7,539 nucleotides of DNA from an uncultured Johnsonella sp. (GCA_900766185.1 CAAFUL010000078.1:1-7539), one strand, 5' to 3'; counted from the first letter of the stretch, positions 1 to 5,951 are shown. The notes: generated from the sequence alone by a model not told the origin. Numbers and translations: made by a program.

Positions 1-66
1 AGGGCTAAGGTGTAAGTGCAGAAATGCATTAAGCTGATAGTTACTAATCGGTCGAGGGTTTAACCA
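1..66 (+). rRNA. 23S rRNA, 3' end (partial)
   Basis: The first bases match the conserved last stretch of bacterial 23S rRNA: GGTGTAAGTGCAG, then AATGCATTAAGCTGA, then TACTAATCGGTCGAGG and the terminal TTTAACC that pairs with the 5' end of the molecule. Only about 66 of ~2,900 bases are in the window, and the exact end is uncertain by a few bases. It is followed after ~60 bases by tRNA-Glu, in the same direction, so 23S and the tRNAs probably form one precursor. The spacer (67-125) contains no recognisable 5S rRNA. Confidence 0.93.
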
Positions 67-125
67 AGGTTGGAAGGTTTATGGAATGATTTGATATGCA
101 ATTTTCAAGGTATGATAAATAATAA

Positions 126-197
126 GGCCCCATGGTCAAGCGGTCAAGACATCGCCCTTTCACGGCGGTAACACGAGTTCGATTCTCGTTGGGGTCA
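126..197 (+). tRNA. tRNA-Glu (TTC)
   Basis: This is a full cloverleaf. The acceptor arm GGCCCCA pairs with TGGGGTC (one G-T), with discriminator A at 197. The anticodon arm TCGCC-CTTTCAC-GGCGG gives anticodon TTC at 159-161, and the T arm contains GTTCGATTC. The sequence closely resembles Bacillus and Clostridium tRNA-Glu. The CCA tail is not encoded (TTG follows). It is the first tRNA after 23S. Confidence 0.96.
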
Positions 198-198
198 T

Positions 199-214
199 TG
201 GTATAACAATACCA
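199..214 (+). other. small hairpin in tRNA spacer
   Basis: TGGTAT and ATACCA form a 6-bp stem around the loop AACA between tRNA-Glu and the next tRNA. There is no T-run, so it is not a terminator. It may help present the precursor to processing enzymes; that role is inference. Confidence 0.45.
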
Positions 215-219
215 TATTT

Positions 220-293
220 GGAGCTTTAGCTCAGCTGGTTAGAGCAATCGGCTCATAACCGATCGGTCCCGGGTTCGAGTCCCTGAAGCTCCA
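220..293 (+). tRNA. tRNA with CAT anticodon (elongator Met or Ile2)
   Basis: The acceptor arm GGAGCTT pairs perfectly with AAGCTCC, with discriminator A293. The anticodon arm ATCGG-CTCATAA-CCGAT gives CAT at 254-256. The D loop and GTTCGAGTC T loop are standard. Position 1 pairs normally with position 72, which argues against initiator fMet, whose first pair is mismatched. A CAT anticodon is shared by elongator tRNA-Met and by tRNA-Ile2, where TilS converts C34 to lysidine. The CTCATAA loop occurs in both, so sequence alone does not settle identity here. CCA is not encoded. Confidence 0.93.
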
Positions 294-296
294 CTT

Positions 297-328
297 TATA
301 CTTAGCAGTACAAGTACTGCTAAGTATA
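297..328 (+). repeat. 15-bp perfect inverted repeat between tRNAs
   Basis: TATACTTAGCAGTAC (297-311) is exactly inverted at 314-328 with only AA between them, filling nearly the whole spacer between the CAT tRNA and tRNA-Asn. In RNA the innermost pairs would open to form a loop. No U-run follows, so it should not terminate transcription. A processing site, perhaps for RNase III, is one possible role; that is inference. Confidence 0.85.
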
Positions 329-334
329 TTATTA

Positions 335-407
335 TCCTTGATAGCTCAGTCGGTAGAGCATGCGGCTGTTAACCGCAGTGTCGTAGGTTCGAGTCCTACT
401 CAGGGAG
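335..407 (+). tRNA. tRNA-Asn (GTT)
   Basis: The acceptor arm TCCTTGA pairs with TCAGGGA (one T-G), with discriminator G407. The anticodon arm TGCGG-CTGTTAA-CCGCA gives GTT at 368-370. The T arm has GTTCGAGTC. The 73-base length and sequence are typical of Firmicutes tRNA-Asn. CCA is not encoded. Confidence 0.96.
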
Positions 408-443
408 CTTGGTATTTTATTTAATGATTAGTTAAAACCTTAA

Positions 444-517
444 GGCCCGGTGGCTCAGTTGGTTAGAGCGCCGCCCTGTCACGGCGGAGGTCGTGGGTTC
501 GAGTCCCATCCGGGTCG
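444..517 (+). tRNA. tRNA-Asp (GTC)
   Basis: The acceptor arm GGCCCGG pairs with CCGGGTC (one G-T), with discriminator G517. The anticodon arm CCGCC-CTGTCAC-GGCGG gives GTC at 478-480. The T arm contains GTTCGAGTC. CCA is not encoded (TTT follows). Confidence 0.97.
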
Positions 518-534
518 TTTATAATTAAATATTA

Positions 535-620
535 GCCGTAGTGGCGGAACAGGCAGACGCCCGGGACTTAAAATCCCGTGGGTAGAAATACCCGTACCGG
601 TTCGATTCCGGTCTGCGGCA
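535..620 (+). tRNA. tRNA-Leu (TAA)
   Basis: This is an 86-base type II tRNA. The acceptor arm GCCGTAG pairs with CTGCGGC (one T-G), with discriminator A620 as expected for Leu. The anticodon arm CGGGA-CTTAAAA-TCCCG gives TAA at 569-571. A long variable arm (GGGTA-GAAA-TACCC) and the T loop GTTCGATTC follow. CCA is not encoded. It is the last tRNA of the cluster and lies 10 bases before the terminator. Confidence 0.96.
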
Positions 621-630
621 TGGATAAAAT

Positions 631-656
631 CCTAGATATACCATCTAGGTTTTTTT
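631..656 (+). terminator. intrinsic terminator of rRNA-tRNA operon
   Basis: A 7-bp stem CCTAGAT/ATCTAGG around loop ATACC is followed at once by seven Ts (650-656). It lies just after tRNA-Leu and ends the stable-RNA operon. Confidence 0.9.
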
Positions 657-678
657 ATTTGCATATTACAGTTAAGCT

Positions 679-755
679 AGTGTAATCTATAGTTAAAATA
701 AAGAGATTTGAGGTTTACTCTACTATTGATGTTATTAATTAAATGTCAATAATAC
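679..755. repeat. dispersed repeat B, copy 1
   Basis: This stretch recurs at 5962-6036. Shared blocks in order are AGTGTAA, AAATAAAG, TTGAG, TTACTCTACTATTG and TATTAATTAAAT-N-TCAAT-N-ATAC. From 715 to 755 I count 35 of 41 identical bases without gaps; further left there are small indels. The right half is a near-dyad, TATTGATGTT...AATGTCAATA. Repeat A copy 1 begins directly after it, and the two may be parts of one element. It is non-coding. Confidence 0.75.
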
Positions 756-762
756 ATTACAC

Positions 763-930
763 CGGTGCAATCTTTTCTTAAATAAGTATACTAAATAACT
801 TGCTTTTTTTCCTGCTTGAATACATCAAAAAGCCTCAGCGTAGCTGTACTACACCTAAGTTTTTTGATCCACACACTCAGAAAAACATTCATTGTTTTTG
901 TTATACTTATTTTGCGAAGGCTGCACTAAG
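763..930. repeat. dispersed repeat A, copy 1 (longest)
   Basis: Collinear diverged copies lie at 3391-3475 and ~6783-6925. Blocks shared with the latter are CGGTG, AAATAACTTG (793-802) and CAAAA(A)GCCT (826-835). Blocks shared with the former are ACTCAGAAA (875-883), TGTTTTTG (893-900) and TTTTGCGAA (910-918), with nearly equal spacing. The element has an 11-bp inverted pair, AAATAAGTATA (780-790) and TATACTTATTT (902-912). Within it lies a hairpin with outer stem ATCAAAAA/TTTTTGAT (824-831/861-868). No coding potential is evident. Confidence 0.72.
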
Positions 931-932
931 TT

Positions 933-995
933 ATTCATCTTCGTCAAAAAACTAAAAATGTTTAAATTTTACTTATAAATTAGACGAAGATGAAT
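933..995. repeat. 13-bp perfect inverted repeat
   Basis: ATTCATCTTCGTC (933-945) is exactly inverted as GACGAAGATGAAT (983-995) around a 37-base AT-rich centre. It sits just downstream of repeat A copy 1 and ~130 bases upstream of the next gene. It lacks a terminal T-run. It could be an RNA stem-loop or a foldback element; I do not recognise it. Confidence 0.7.
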
Positions 996-1042
996 TCCTG
1001 CAGTAGCCTGATACATATATATAACATATACCTGAAAGAAAG

Positions 1043-1070
1043 CTTTCATTTAGTATATTATACATATAAT
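1043..1070 (+). promoter_or_regulatory. candidate promoter for DUF6145-like gene and dusB
   Basis: A consensus TATAAT (-10) is at 1065-1070. The best -35 is a weak CTTTCA at 1043-1048 with a 16-base spacer; it overlaps the palindrome GAAAGCTTTC (1038-1047). Transcription would begin near 1077, ~45 bases before the first gene. The -10 is good but the -35 is poor. Confidence 0.45.
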
Positions 1071-1121
1071 CTAAATACAAAAACTGTAACATTTGGAGCA
1101 TAGAGGTTAAGTAAGAAAATT

Positions 1122-1460
1122 ATGGAAAATCAATTTGTAAAAAACACAACAAAAGAGACAGTTCTGTGTGCTGCCAATGCATATAAGCAGATTTACTATT
1201 TGAATCCTTTGTTTGAAAAACTTCCTGAGGATATAAAAAAGGAACTGAAAATCATTTGCGTAAGTTTTACTGAGGAAATAGGCGGAATAATAAGCCTTGA
1301 GTTTGATAAGGAAGGAAGCCTTAATATAAAACTTATAATAGCGGATGAAGACATATATTTTGATGAAATAGAAAGCGGTATGAGAATAAGTCAAATACAA
1401 AGACAAAAAGAAGAACTGTTTAAATCACTGGAACTTTATTATAAATTACTTGAGGCTTAG
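1122..1460 (+). CDS. small DUF6145-like protein of unknown function
   Basis: The protein has 112 residues, is acidic, and has no signal peptide or membrane segment, so it is probably cytoplasmic. From memory it resembles DUF6145, a family of ~110-residue Lachnospiraceae proteins: near the N-terminus VLCAANAYKQIYYLNPLFEKLP, then LKIICVSFTEEIGGIISLEFDKEG, and a C-terminal helix ending ELYYKLLEA. The role is unknown. The ATG at 1122 is the only start available, because an in-frame TAG lies at 1101-1103. The nearest Shine-Dalgarno-like AGAGG (1102-1106) is 15 bases away, which is too far, so initiation may be weak or use unusual signals. The stop overlaps the dusB ribosome-binding site and the genes are 10 bases apart, so both are likely co-transcribed and translationally coupled. 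A link to tRNA modification is inference from position only. Confidence 0.85.
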   Translation: MENQFVKNTTKETVLCAANAYKQIYYLNPLFEKLPEDIKKELKIICVSFTEEIGGIISLEFDKEGSLNIKLIIADEDIYFDEIESGMRISQIQRQKEELFKSLELYYKLLEA

Positions 1461-1470
1461 AGAGGTTTTT

Positions 1471-2448
1471 ATGAATCTGGGTTTTTATATAGGGGATATT
1501 TATATAGACGGAGGATTGTGCTTGGGACCTATGGCAGGAGTAAGCGATTTTACCTTTCGTATATTATGTAAGGAAAATGCCTGTTCATTAGTTTGCACTG
1601 AAATGGTCTCCGCAAAAGCATTATTATACAACAATAAAAATACTTACAGCTTGTTAAAAACTGATAAGAACGAAAGTCCCTTGGCAGTACAGTTATTCGG
1701 ATCGGATCCGGATATATTGGCGGATATGGCAAAAAGATTGGAAGAAGGTCCCTATGATATAATAGATTTTAATATGGGCTGCCCTGTACCTAAGGTAGTA
1801 AATAACGGTGAAGGCTCCGCACTTATGAAAGACCCTATATTGGTTGAAAAAATATTGTCAAAGCTTTGCCAAAGTGTAAAAAAGCCTATTACCGTGAAAA
1901 TAAGAAAAGGCTTTGATGAGGACAGTGTAAATGCCGTAGAGATTGCAAAAATTTCCGAAAGTTGCGGAGTCAAGGCTGTGGCGGTACATGCAAGGACAAG
2001 AAAACAGTACTATTCGGGAAGGGCTGATTGGGATATTATAAGACAGGTAAAAGAAGCTGTAAGCATACCCGTAATAGGAAATGGGGATATAAAAAGCCCT
2101 GAAGATGCTATTAATATGTTAAATCAAACCGGTTGTGACGGACTTATGGTATGCAGGGCTGCACAGGGAAATCCATGGATATTTAGGGAAATAGATTATT
2201 TTATAAAACATGGCAAACTTATTGAAAAAGTAAGTCTTAATGAAAGAATAGACATGATACTTAGGCATGCAAGGATGCAAATAGAGCAGGAGGGCGAGTA
2301 TTCGGCTATGCGACAGATGAGAAAGCATGTTGCGTGGTATACACAGGGTCTTAGATCCTCAGCAAGGCTTAGGGAAAAGGCTAATTATATAGAAACTTAT
2401 AAGGAACTGGAGAATTTACTCACACCGTTTTATGAAACAGATAAATAA
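1471..2448 (+). CDS. dusB: tRNA-dihydrouridine synthase (DusB family)
   Basis: This is an FMN-dependent, NAD(P)H-using enzyme that reduces uridines to dihydrouridine in tRNA D loops; it is cytosolic. The 325 residues match the family length (~320-330). The N-terminal TIM barrel begins with LGPMAGVSDFTFR (18-30), the family's APMAG motif with G for A. NMGCPVPKV at 101-109 carries the catalytic Cys104. Lys143 (VKIRKG) and His173 (HARTRKQYYSGRADW) are the usual flavin/substrate residues. IPVIGNGDI (199-207) and a later GCDGLMVCRAAQGNPW complete the FMN phosphate site. A helical tRNA-binding domain forms the last ~75 residues. I chose ATG 1471 because AGAGAGG (1459-1465) precedes it by five bases. 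An in-frame TTG at 1450 would add seven residues but overlaps the upstream gene and has no ribosome-binding site. The subfamily call DusB rests on overall resemblance and on greA and lysS following. Confidence 0.93.
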   Translation: MNLGFYIGDIYIDGGLCLGPMAGVSDFTFRILCKENACSLVCTEMVSAKALLYNNKNTYSLLKTDKNESPLAVQLFGSDPDILADMAKRLEEGPYDIIDFNMGCPVPKVVNNGEGSALMKDPILVEKILSKLCQSVKKPITVKIRKGFDEDSVNAVEIAKISESCGVKAVAVHARTRKQYYSGRADWDIIRQVKEAVSIPVIGNGDIKSPEDAINMLNQTGCDGLMVCRAAQGNPWIFREIDYFIKHGKLIEKVSLNERIDMILRHARMQIEQEGEYSAMRQMRKHVAWYTQGLRSSARLREKANYIETYKELENLLTPFYETDK

Positions 2449-2467
2449 GCAAGTCATAGACCCTTAG

Positions 2468-2565
2468 TATAACTCAAGCTAATTAGCAATCTATTTCAAA
2501 TCAGCATGAGAACATGAATTTCCAAAACAGTTGCTCTCTTGTATGAAATTGTTATTTAAATTGGG
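2468..2565. repeat. dispersed repeat C, copy 1
   Basis: This part of the dusB-greA gap aligns with 5802-5906. The clearest section is 2535-2565 against 5876-5906, where GAAAT-N-GTTAT-N-TAAA-N-TG is kept and about 26 of 31 positions agree around a one-base indel. Further left the match is looser (AGTATA..CT.AAG..AATTA, then ATTTTCAAA-like). It is non-coding; its nature is unknown. Confidence 0.55.
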
Positions 2566-2687
2566 TTATAATTAGTTTTAGACAGAATACCTGCCTATAT
2601 ATGATTTAGAATTTTATTTCTGAAAAACCAAAAATTAAGCTTAACATTAATTTAAGTCATTGGTAAGGAATGGCTGATTTGCGGACA

Positions 2688-2716
2688 TTGACATAAAGTT
2701 CTTTTATAGTTATAAT
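2688..2716 (+). promoter_or_regulatory. strong sigma-A promoter for greA-lysS
   Basis: Perfect consensus TTGACA (2688-2693) and TATAAT (2711-2716) are separated by 17 bases. Transcription should start near 2723, giving greA an unusually long leader of ~185 bases. It is the strongest promoter in the window and probably feeds both greA and lysS. Confidence 0.9.
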
Positions 2717-2722
2717 TTCAAA

Positions 2723-2907
2723 ATGCTGAAAAAATAACTTAGGTTTTAAAGCTTTTAATTGAATTTATATGGTTGTTATTTTTAAGTTACTTATCGGGGG
2801 GATAGGAAAATTGCCGTATTAATTCTGATAAAATTAAAACCTTAACAAGAGTATCGGTTGCACATGAAAAATATTGATGTTTATATTGAAGATAAGGAAT
2901 GAGGAAG
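2723..2907 (+). other. long 5' leader of greA
   Basis: About 185 bases lie between the expected start of transcription and greA. They contain a 7-bp inverted pair, TAACTTA (2735-2741) and TAAGTTA (2783-2789), and a run of six Gs (2795-2800). I recognise no T-box, riboswitch or terminator here. A 12-codon ATG frame at 2864-2902 lacks a ribosome-binding site and is probably not a leader peptide. Confidence 0.4.
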
Positions 2908-3390
2908 ATGTTAGAGAAGAAGAATATACTGACATATGCAGGATTAAAACAAAGAGAAGATGAATTACAGGATTTAAAAGTAAATCGTAGAAAAGAGATA
3001 GCACAAAAAATAAAAGAAGCCAGAGAGCAGGGAGACCTTTCGGAAAATGCGGAGTATGATGCTGCAAAGGACGAGCAAAGGGATATAGAAGCAAGAATAG
3101 AGCAACTTGAAAACCTGCTTAAAAATGTTGAAGTAGTTGTAGAGGATGAAATAGACCTTGAAAGTATAAGCGTAGGCTGTAAGGTCAAGGTTATGGATCT
3201 TGAGTATGATGAAGAAATGGAGTTTACTATAGTAGGCTCTACCGAATCCAATTCTTTGCAAAATAAGATAAGTAACGAGTCACCGGTAGGAAGAGAGTTG
3301 TTGGGTAAAAAAGTGGGAGATATAGTGGCTATAGATACCCAAGCCGGAAAGATGGAATATGAGGTATTAGAGATACAAAGAGTAGGGTAA
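2908..3390 (+). CDS. greA: transcription elongation factor GreA
   Basis: GreA enters the secondary channel of backtracked RNA polymerase and stimulates cleavage of the RNA 3' end, restarting elongation. The 160 residues match the family (~158-160). Residues ~1-78 form the antiparallel coiled coil. Its tip, EQGDLSENAEYDAAKDEQ (40-57), carries Asp43 and Glu46, equivalent to the catalytic acidic pair D41/E44 of E. coli GreA. Residues ~80-160 form the FKBP-like domain that docks on polymerase, including ISNESPVGRELLGKKVGD (121-138). ATG 2908 is preferred because AAGGA (2894-2898) is nine bases upstream. ATG 2899 would add MRK but touches that AAGGA with no spacer. It is read from the strong promoter at 2688 and is followed after 202 bases by lysS. 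Confidence 0.96.
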   Translation: MLEKKNILTYAGLKQREDELQDLKVNRRKEIAQKIKEAREQGDLSENAEYDAAKDEQRDIEARIEQLENLLKNVEVVVEDEIDLESISVGCKVKVMDLEYDEEMEFTIVGSTESNSLQNKISNESPVGRELLGKKVGDIVAIDTQAGKMEYEVLEIQRVG

Positions 3391-3475
3391 AAAACTTAGT
3401 ATAGTCTTCTATGCTAACATTTGTAGATGCAAACTCAGAAAGTATACGCTGTTTTTGGTGGATTTTTGCGAATGA
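3391..3475. repeat. dispersed repeat A, copy 2, with hairpin after greA
   Basis: This begins right at the greA stop codon. TTAGTATAG (3396-3404) pairs with CTATGCTAA (3409-3417) through nine pairs, one of them T-G, around loop TCTT. It then continues with ACTCAGAAA (3433-3441), TGTTTTTG (3450-3457) and TTTTGCGAA (3464-3472), in the same order and nearly the same spacing as at 875-918. The hairpin lacks a U-run, so it may attenuate but should not fully stop transcription into lysS. Confidence 0.75.
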
Positions 3476-3592
3476 TACATTAGTCAATGAAATGTAATTA
3501 TTTATGAATATTTATAAGGTAAATGTTATAGAAGATATCAAGATAACGAGTGTTTAAGATGAAATCAAGGTGAAATAAAAGGAGGTTTTATA

Positions 3593-5536
3593 GTGGTTGA
3601 GCCGGAGATGGAATTAAGTACAGAGGAGTTAAATCATATATTACAGGCAAGAAGAGATAAGCTTAGTGCTTTGCAGGAGGCAGGTAAGGATCCCTTCCTT
3701 GTTACGAAGTACGATGCCACTCATCATAGCAGTGATATATCTGATAACTATGATGAGTTGGAAGGTAAGGAAGTAAGTGTTGCCGGAAGAATGATGGCAA
3801 AAAGAATTATGGGAAAGGCGGCATTTACTCATATATTAGACTTGAAAGGTCGTATACAGGCATATGTATCAAAAGACAGTCTTGGAGAAGAGGGCTATGC
3901 CGCATTTAAGAAGCTAGATATAGGTGACATAGTAGGAGTTGTAGGTAAGGTATTTAAGACTAAGACCGGAGAGATAAGTATACACGCCGATAAGGTGGAA
4001 CTTTTAAGTAAAAGCTTAAAGCCGTTGCCTGAAAAATTCCACGGACTTACAGATACAGACACAAGATATAGGCAAAGATATGTTGATTTAATAGTAAATG
4101 AAGGTGTCAGAGATACCTTTATCAAAAGATCGAAGATAATAACCGAAATAAGAAAGTTTCTTGATAACGAGGGCTTTATAGAGGTTGAAACTCCTATGCT
4201 TGTGTCCAATGCCGGCGGTGCTGCGGCAAGACCTTTTAATACTCATTATAATGCCTTGAATGAGGATGTAAAACTTAGGATTTCTCTTGAATTATATCTA
4301 AAAAGATTGATAGTCGGAGGACTGGAAAAGGTTTATGAGATAGGAAGAGTATTCAGAAACGAGGGTATAGATACCAGACACAATCCGGAATTTACTTTGA
4401 TGGAATTATATCAGGCATTTACGGATTATCATGGTATGATGGATCTTACAGAAAGATTATTTAGACACTTGGCTATGGAAGTTTGTAAAACCACAACTAT
4501 ACCATACGCTGAGAGTATGATAGATCTTGGACAGCCGTTTAAGAGAATTACCATGATAGATGCGGTTAAAGAATACGCAAATGTAGACTTTAACCAAATA
4601 AATACCGATGAAGAGGCTAAGGCTGTAGCTAAAGAGCACCATGTAGAGTTTGAGGAGAGACATAAAAGAGGAGATATTATAAGTCTTTTCTTTGAGGAAT
4701 TTGCAGAAAAGCATTTGATACAGCCTACCTTTGTTATGGATCATCCTATAGAAGTTTCACCTCTGACTAAGAAAAAGCCTGAGGATGAAAGACTGGTTGA
4801 GCGTTTTGAGCTTTTTATTTACGGTAGAGAAATGGCAAATGCATACTCGGAGTTAAACGATCCCATAGATCAAAGGGAGCGTTTTAGGGCACAGGAAGAG
4901 GCATTTGCGGCAGGAGACGAAGAAGCTAACCATACAGATGAGGACTTCCTTAATTCACTTGAGATAGGTATGCCTCCTACAGGTGGAATAGGCTATGGAA
5001 TAGACAGACTGGTAATGCTTCTGACCAATTCATCATCTATAAGGGATGTGCTTTTATTCCCTACTATGAAGACTTTGGATAAATCAAATGCAGAGGGAAA
5101 TGCGGATGAAGGTATAAAGGAAGAGGCTAATAGCGGGTTCTTTACACCAAATGAGAAAATTGATTTTAGCAATATAAAGATTGAGCCGCTTTTTGAAGAA
5201 ACTGTGGACTTTGAAACCTTCAGTAAGTCAGACTTCAGGGCGGTTAAGGTCAAGGACTGCGTAGCAGTACCAAAGAGCAAGAAGCTTTTGCAGTTTACCT
5301 TGGATGACGGTTCAGGAGCTGATCGTACGATTTTAAGCGGAATACATGCTTTCTACGAGCCGGAAGAACTGATTGGAAAGACTCTAATTGCTATAACCAA
5401 TCTGCCGCCAAGAGCTATGATGGGTATAGAGTCTTGCGGTATGCTGCTTTCTGCGGTAAATAAGCGTGGTGATGAGGAAGAACTGCATCTTTTGATGGTA
5501 GATAACCATATCCCGGCAGGAGCGAAACTATATTAA
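3593..5536 (+). CDS. lysS: lysyl-tRNA synthetase, class II, with C-terminal tRNA-binding domain
   Basis: This enzyme charges tRNA-Lys with lysine using ATP in the cytosol. Its start is GTG at 3593, with GGAGG at 3581-3585 and a seven-base spacer. The N-terminal OB-fold for the anticodon is residues ~60-140. The class II core follows: motif 1 (FLDNEGFIEVETPML, 189-203, then SNAGGAAARPF), motif 2 (GRVFRNEGIDTRHNPEFT, 251-268) and motif 3 (GIGYGIDRLVML, 465-476, ending near FPTMK 489-493). Usual bacterial LysRS ends about here (~490-500 residues). This protein has 647: an acidic linker (~494-535), then a second OB-fold (~538-647) with FETFSKSDFRAVKV, ILSGI and NLPPRAMMGIESCGMLLSA. That domain is of the Trbp111/EMAPII type best known at the C-terminus of bacterial MetRS, where it binds tRNA and promotes dimerisation. 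No T-box precedes the gene. It lies downstream of greA and is probably in the same transcript. Confidence 0.97.
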   Translation: MVEPEMELSTEELNHILQARRDKLSALQEAGKDPFLVTKYDATHHSSDISDNYDELEGKEVSVAGRMMAKRIMGKAAFTHILDLKGRIQAYVSKDSLGEEGYAAFKKLDIGDIVGVVGKVFKTKTGEISIHADKVELLSKSLKPLPEKFHGLTDTDTRYRQRYVDLIVNEGVRDTFIKRSKIITEIRKFLDNEGFIEVETPMLVSNAGGAAARPFNTHYNALNEDVKLRISLELYLKRLIVGGLEKVYEIGRVFRNEGIDTRHNPEFTLMELYQAFTDYHGMMDLTERLFRHLAMEVCKTTTIPYAESMIDLGQPFKRITMIDAVKEYANVDFNQINTDEEAKAVAKEHHVEFEERHKRGDIISLFFEEFAEKHLIQPTFVMDHPIEVSPLTKKKPEDERLVERFELFIYGREMANAYSELNDPIDQRERFRAQEEAFAAGDEEANHTDEDFLNSLEIGMPPTGGIGYGIDRLVMLLTNSSSIRDVLLFPTMKTLDKSNAEGNADEGIKEEANSGFFTPNEKIDFSNIKIEPLFEETVDFETFSKSDFRAVKVKDCVAVPKSKKLLQFTLDDGSGADRTILSGIHAFYEPEELIGKTLIAITNLPPRAMMGIESCGMLLSAVNKRGDEEELHLLMVDNHIPAGAKLY

Positions 5537-5578
5537 AAGATGTAAGTGATTAATATTGATTTTAATAGGACTGTAACT

Positions 5579-5598
5579 TACAAAATATGGATTTTGTA
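5579..5598 (+). other. small hairpin in lysS 3' region
   Basis: TACAAAAT and ATTTTGTA form a perfect 8-bp stem with loop ATGG. An alternative pairing of TGTAAGT (5541-5547) with ACTTACA (5576-5582) would exclude it. It lies between the lysS stop and its terminator, in transcribed non-coding sequence. No function is recognised. Confidence 0.4.
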
Positions 5599-5710
5599 GA
5601 AAATGTAGGGGTATTTCATTAGAATACGGTCATATATGTTATGCAAAAATCCTAGAGTACAACAGTATCAAGACACTTATATTCGATAAATAATAAAATG
5701 ATAAAACAAG

Positions 5711-5742
5711 TGGGCAGTCTTTATTGAGATTGCCCATTTTTT
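5711..5742 (+). terminator. intrinsic terminator after lysS
   Basis: A 10-bp stem TGGGCAGTCT/AGATTGCCCA (one G-T) around loop TTATTG is followed by six Ts (5737-5742). It is the only convincing terminator downstream of greA-lysS and leaves a ~175-base untranslated tail. Confidence 0.92.
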
Positions 5743-5781
5743 AGAATAAGAATGTAGACTTAGATATTTTTGAAACTCTGA

Positions 5782-5810
5782 TTGAAGGAAGTACTTTATT
5801 CAGGTATACT
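5782..5810 (+). promoter_or_regulatory. candidate promoter (distal, upstream of C39-like gene)
   Basis: TTGAAG (5782-5787) and TATACT (5805-5810) are spaced by 17 bases. It sits just past the lysS terminator and overlaps the left edge of repeat C copy 2. It is ~300 bases before the next gene, so its target is uncertain. Confidence 0.4.
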
Positions 5811-5906
5811 AAGGTGAATTATTTTATATTTTCAAAATCCGAATTTACAAAAGGATATGTTCAGAAAGCAAATTTTCTCTTTTGTGAAATCGTTATGTAA
5901 AATGAG
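5802..5906. repeat. dispersed repeat C, copy 2
   Basis: This is the counterpart of 2468-2565. The best-kept section is 5876-5906, TCTC-rich then GAAATCGTTAT. It is non-coding. Confidence 0.55.
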
Positions 5907-5951
5907 CCATGCCAGTGTAATGTATTGTTGATATCCGACCTTATTATTACT

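Noticed and set aside
220..293. Initiator tRNA-fMet
   Set aside because: The first acceptor pair is a normal G-C and the anticodon stem lacks the three G-C pairs of initiator tRNA.
657..1121. CRISPR array suggested by repeated short blocks
   Set aside because: The repeats are not regularly spaced direct repeats and no unit occurs in tandem.
1107..1406. Minus-strand open frame of 99 codons
   Set aside because: It mirrors the DUF6145-like gene almost exactly, has an aromatic-rich low-complexity composition and no ribosome-binding site.
2864..2902. 12-codon ATG frame overlapping the greA start, as a possible leader peptide
   Set aside because: No ribosome-binding site precedes it, and it lacks codon bias or regulatory codons that would suggest attenuation.
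2787..3251. Minus-strand frame of 154 codons over greA
   Set aside because: It is serine- and leucine-rich and lies antisense to a certain greA; it is a by-product of greA codon usage.
3396..3423. Full intrinsic terminator after greA
   Set aside because: The hairpin is followed by CATTTG rather than a run of Ts, so strong termination is unlikely.
3391..3592. T-box or riboswitch before lysS
   Set aside because: The T-box consensus and a leader terminator are absent; the gap is explained mainly by repeat A copy 2.
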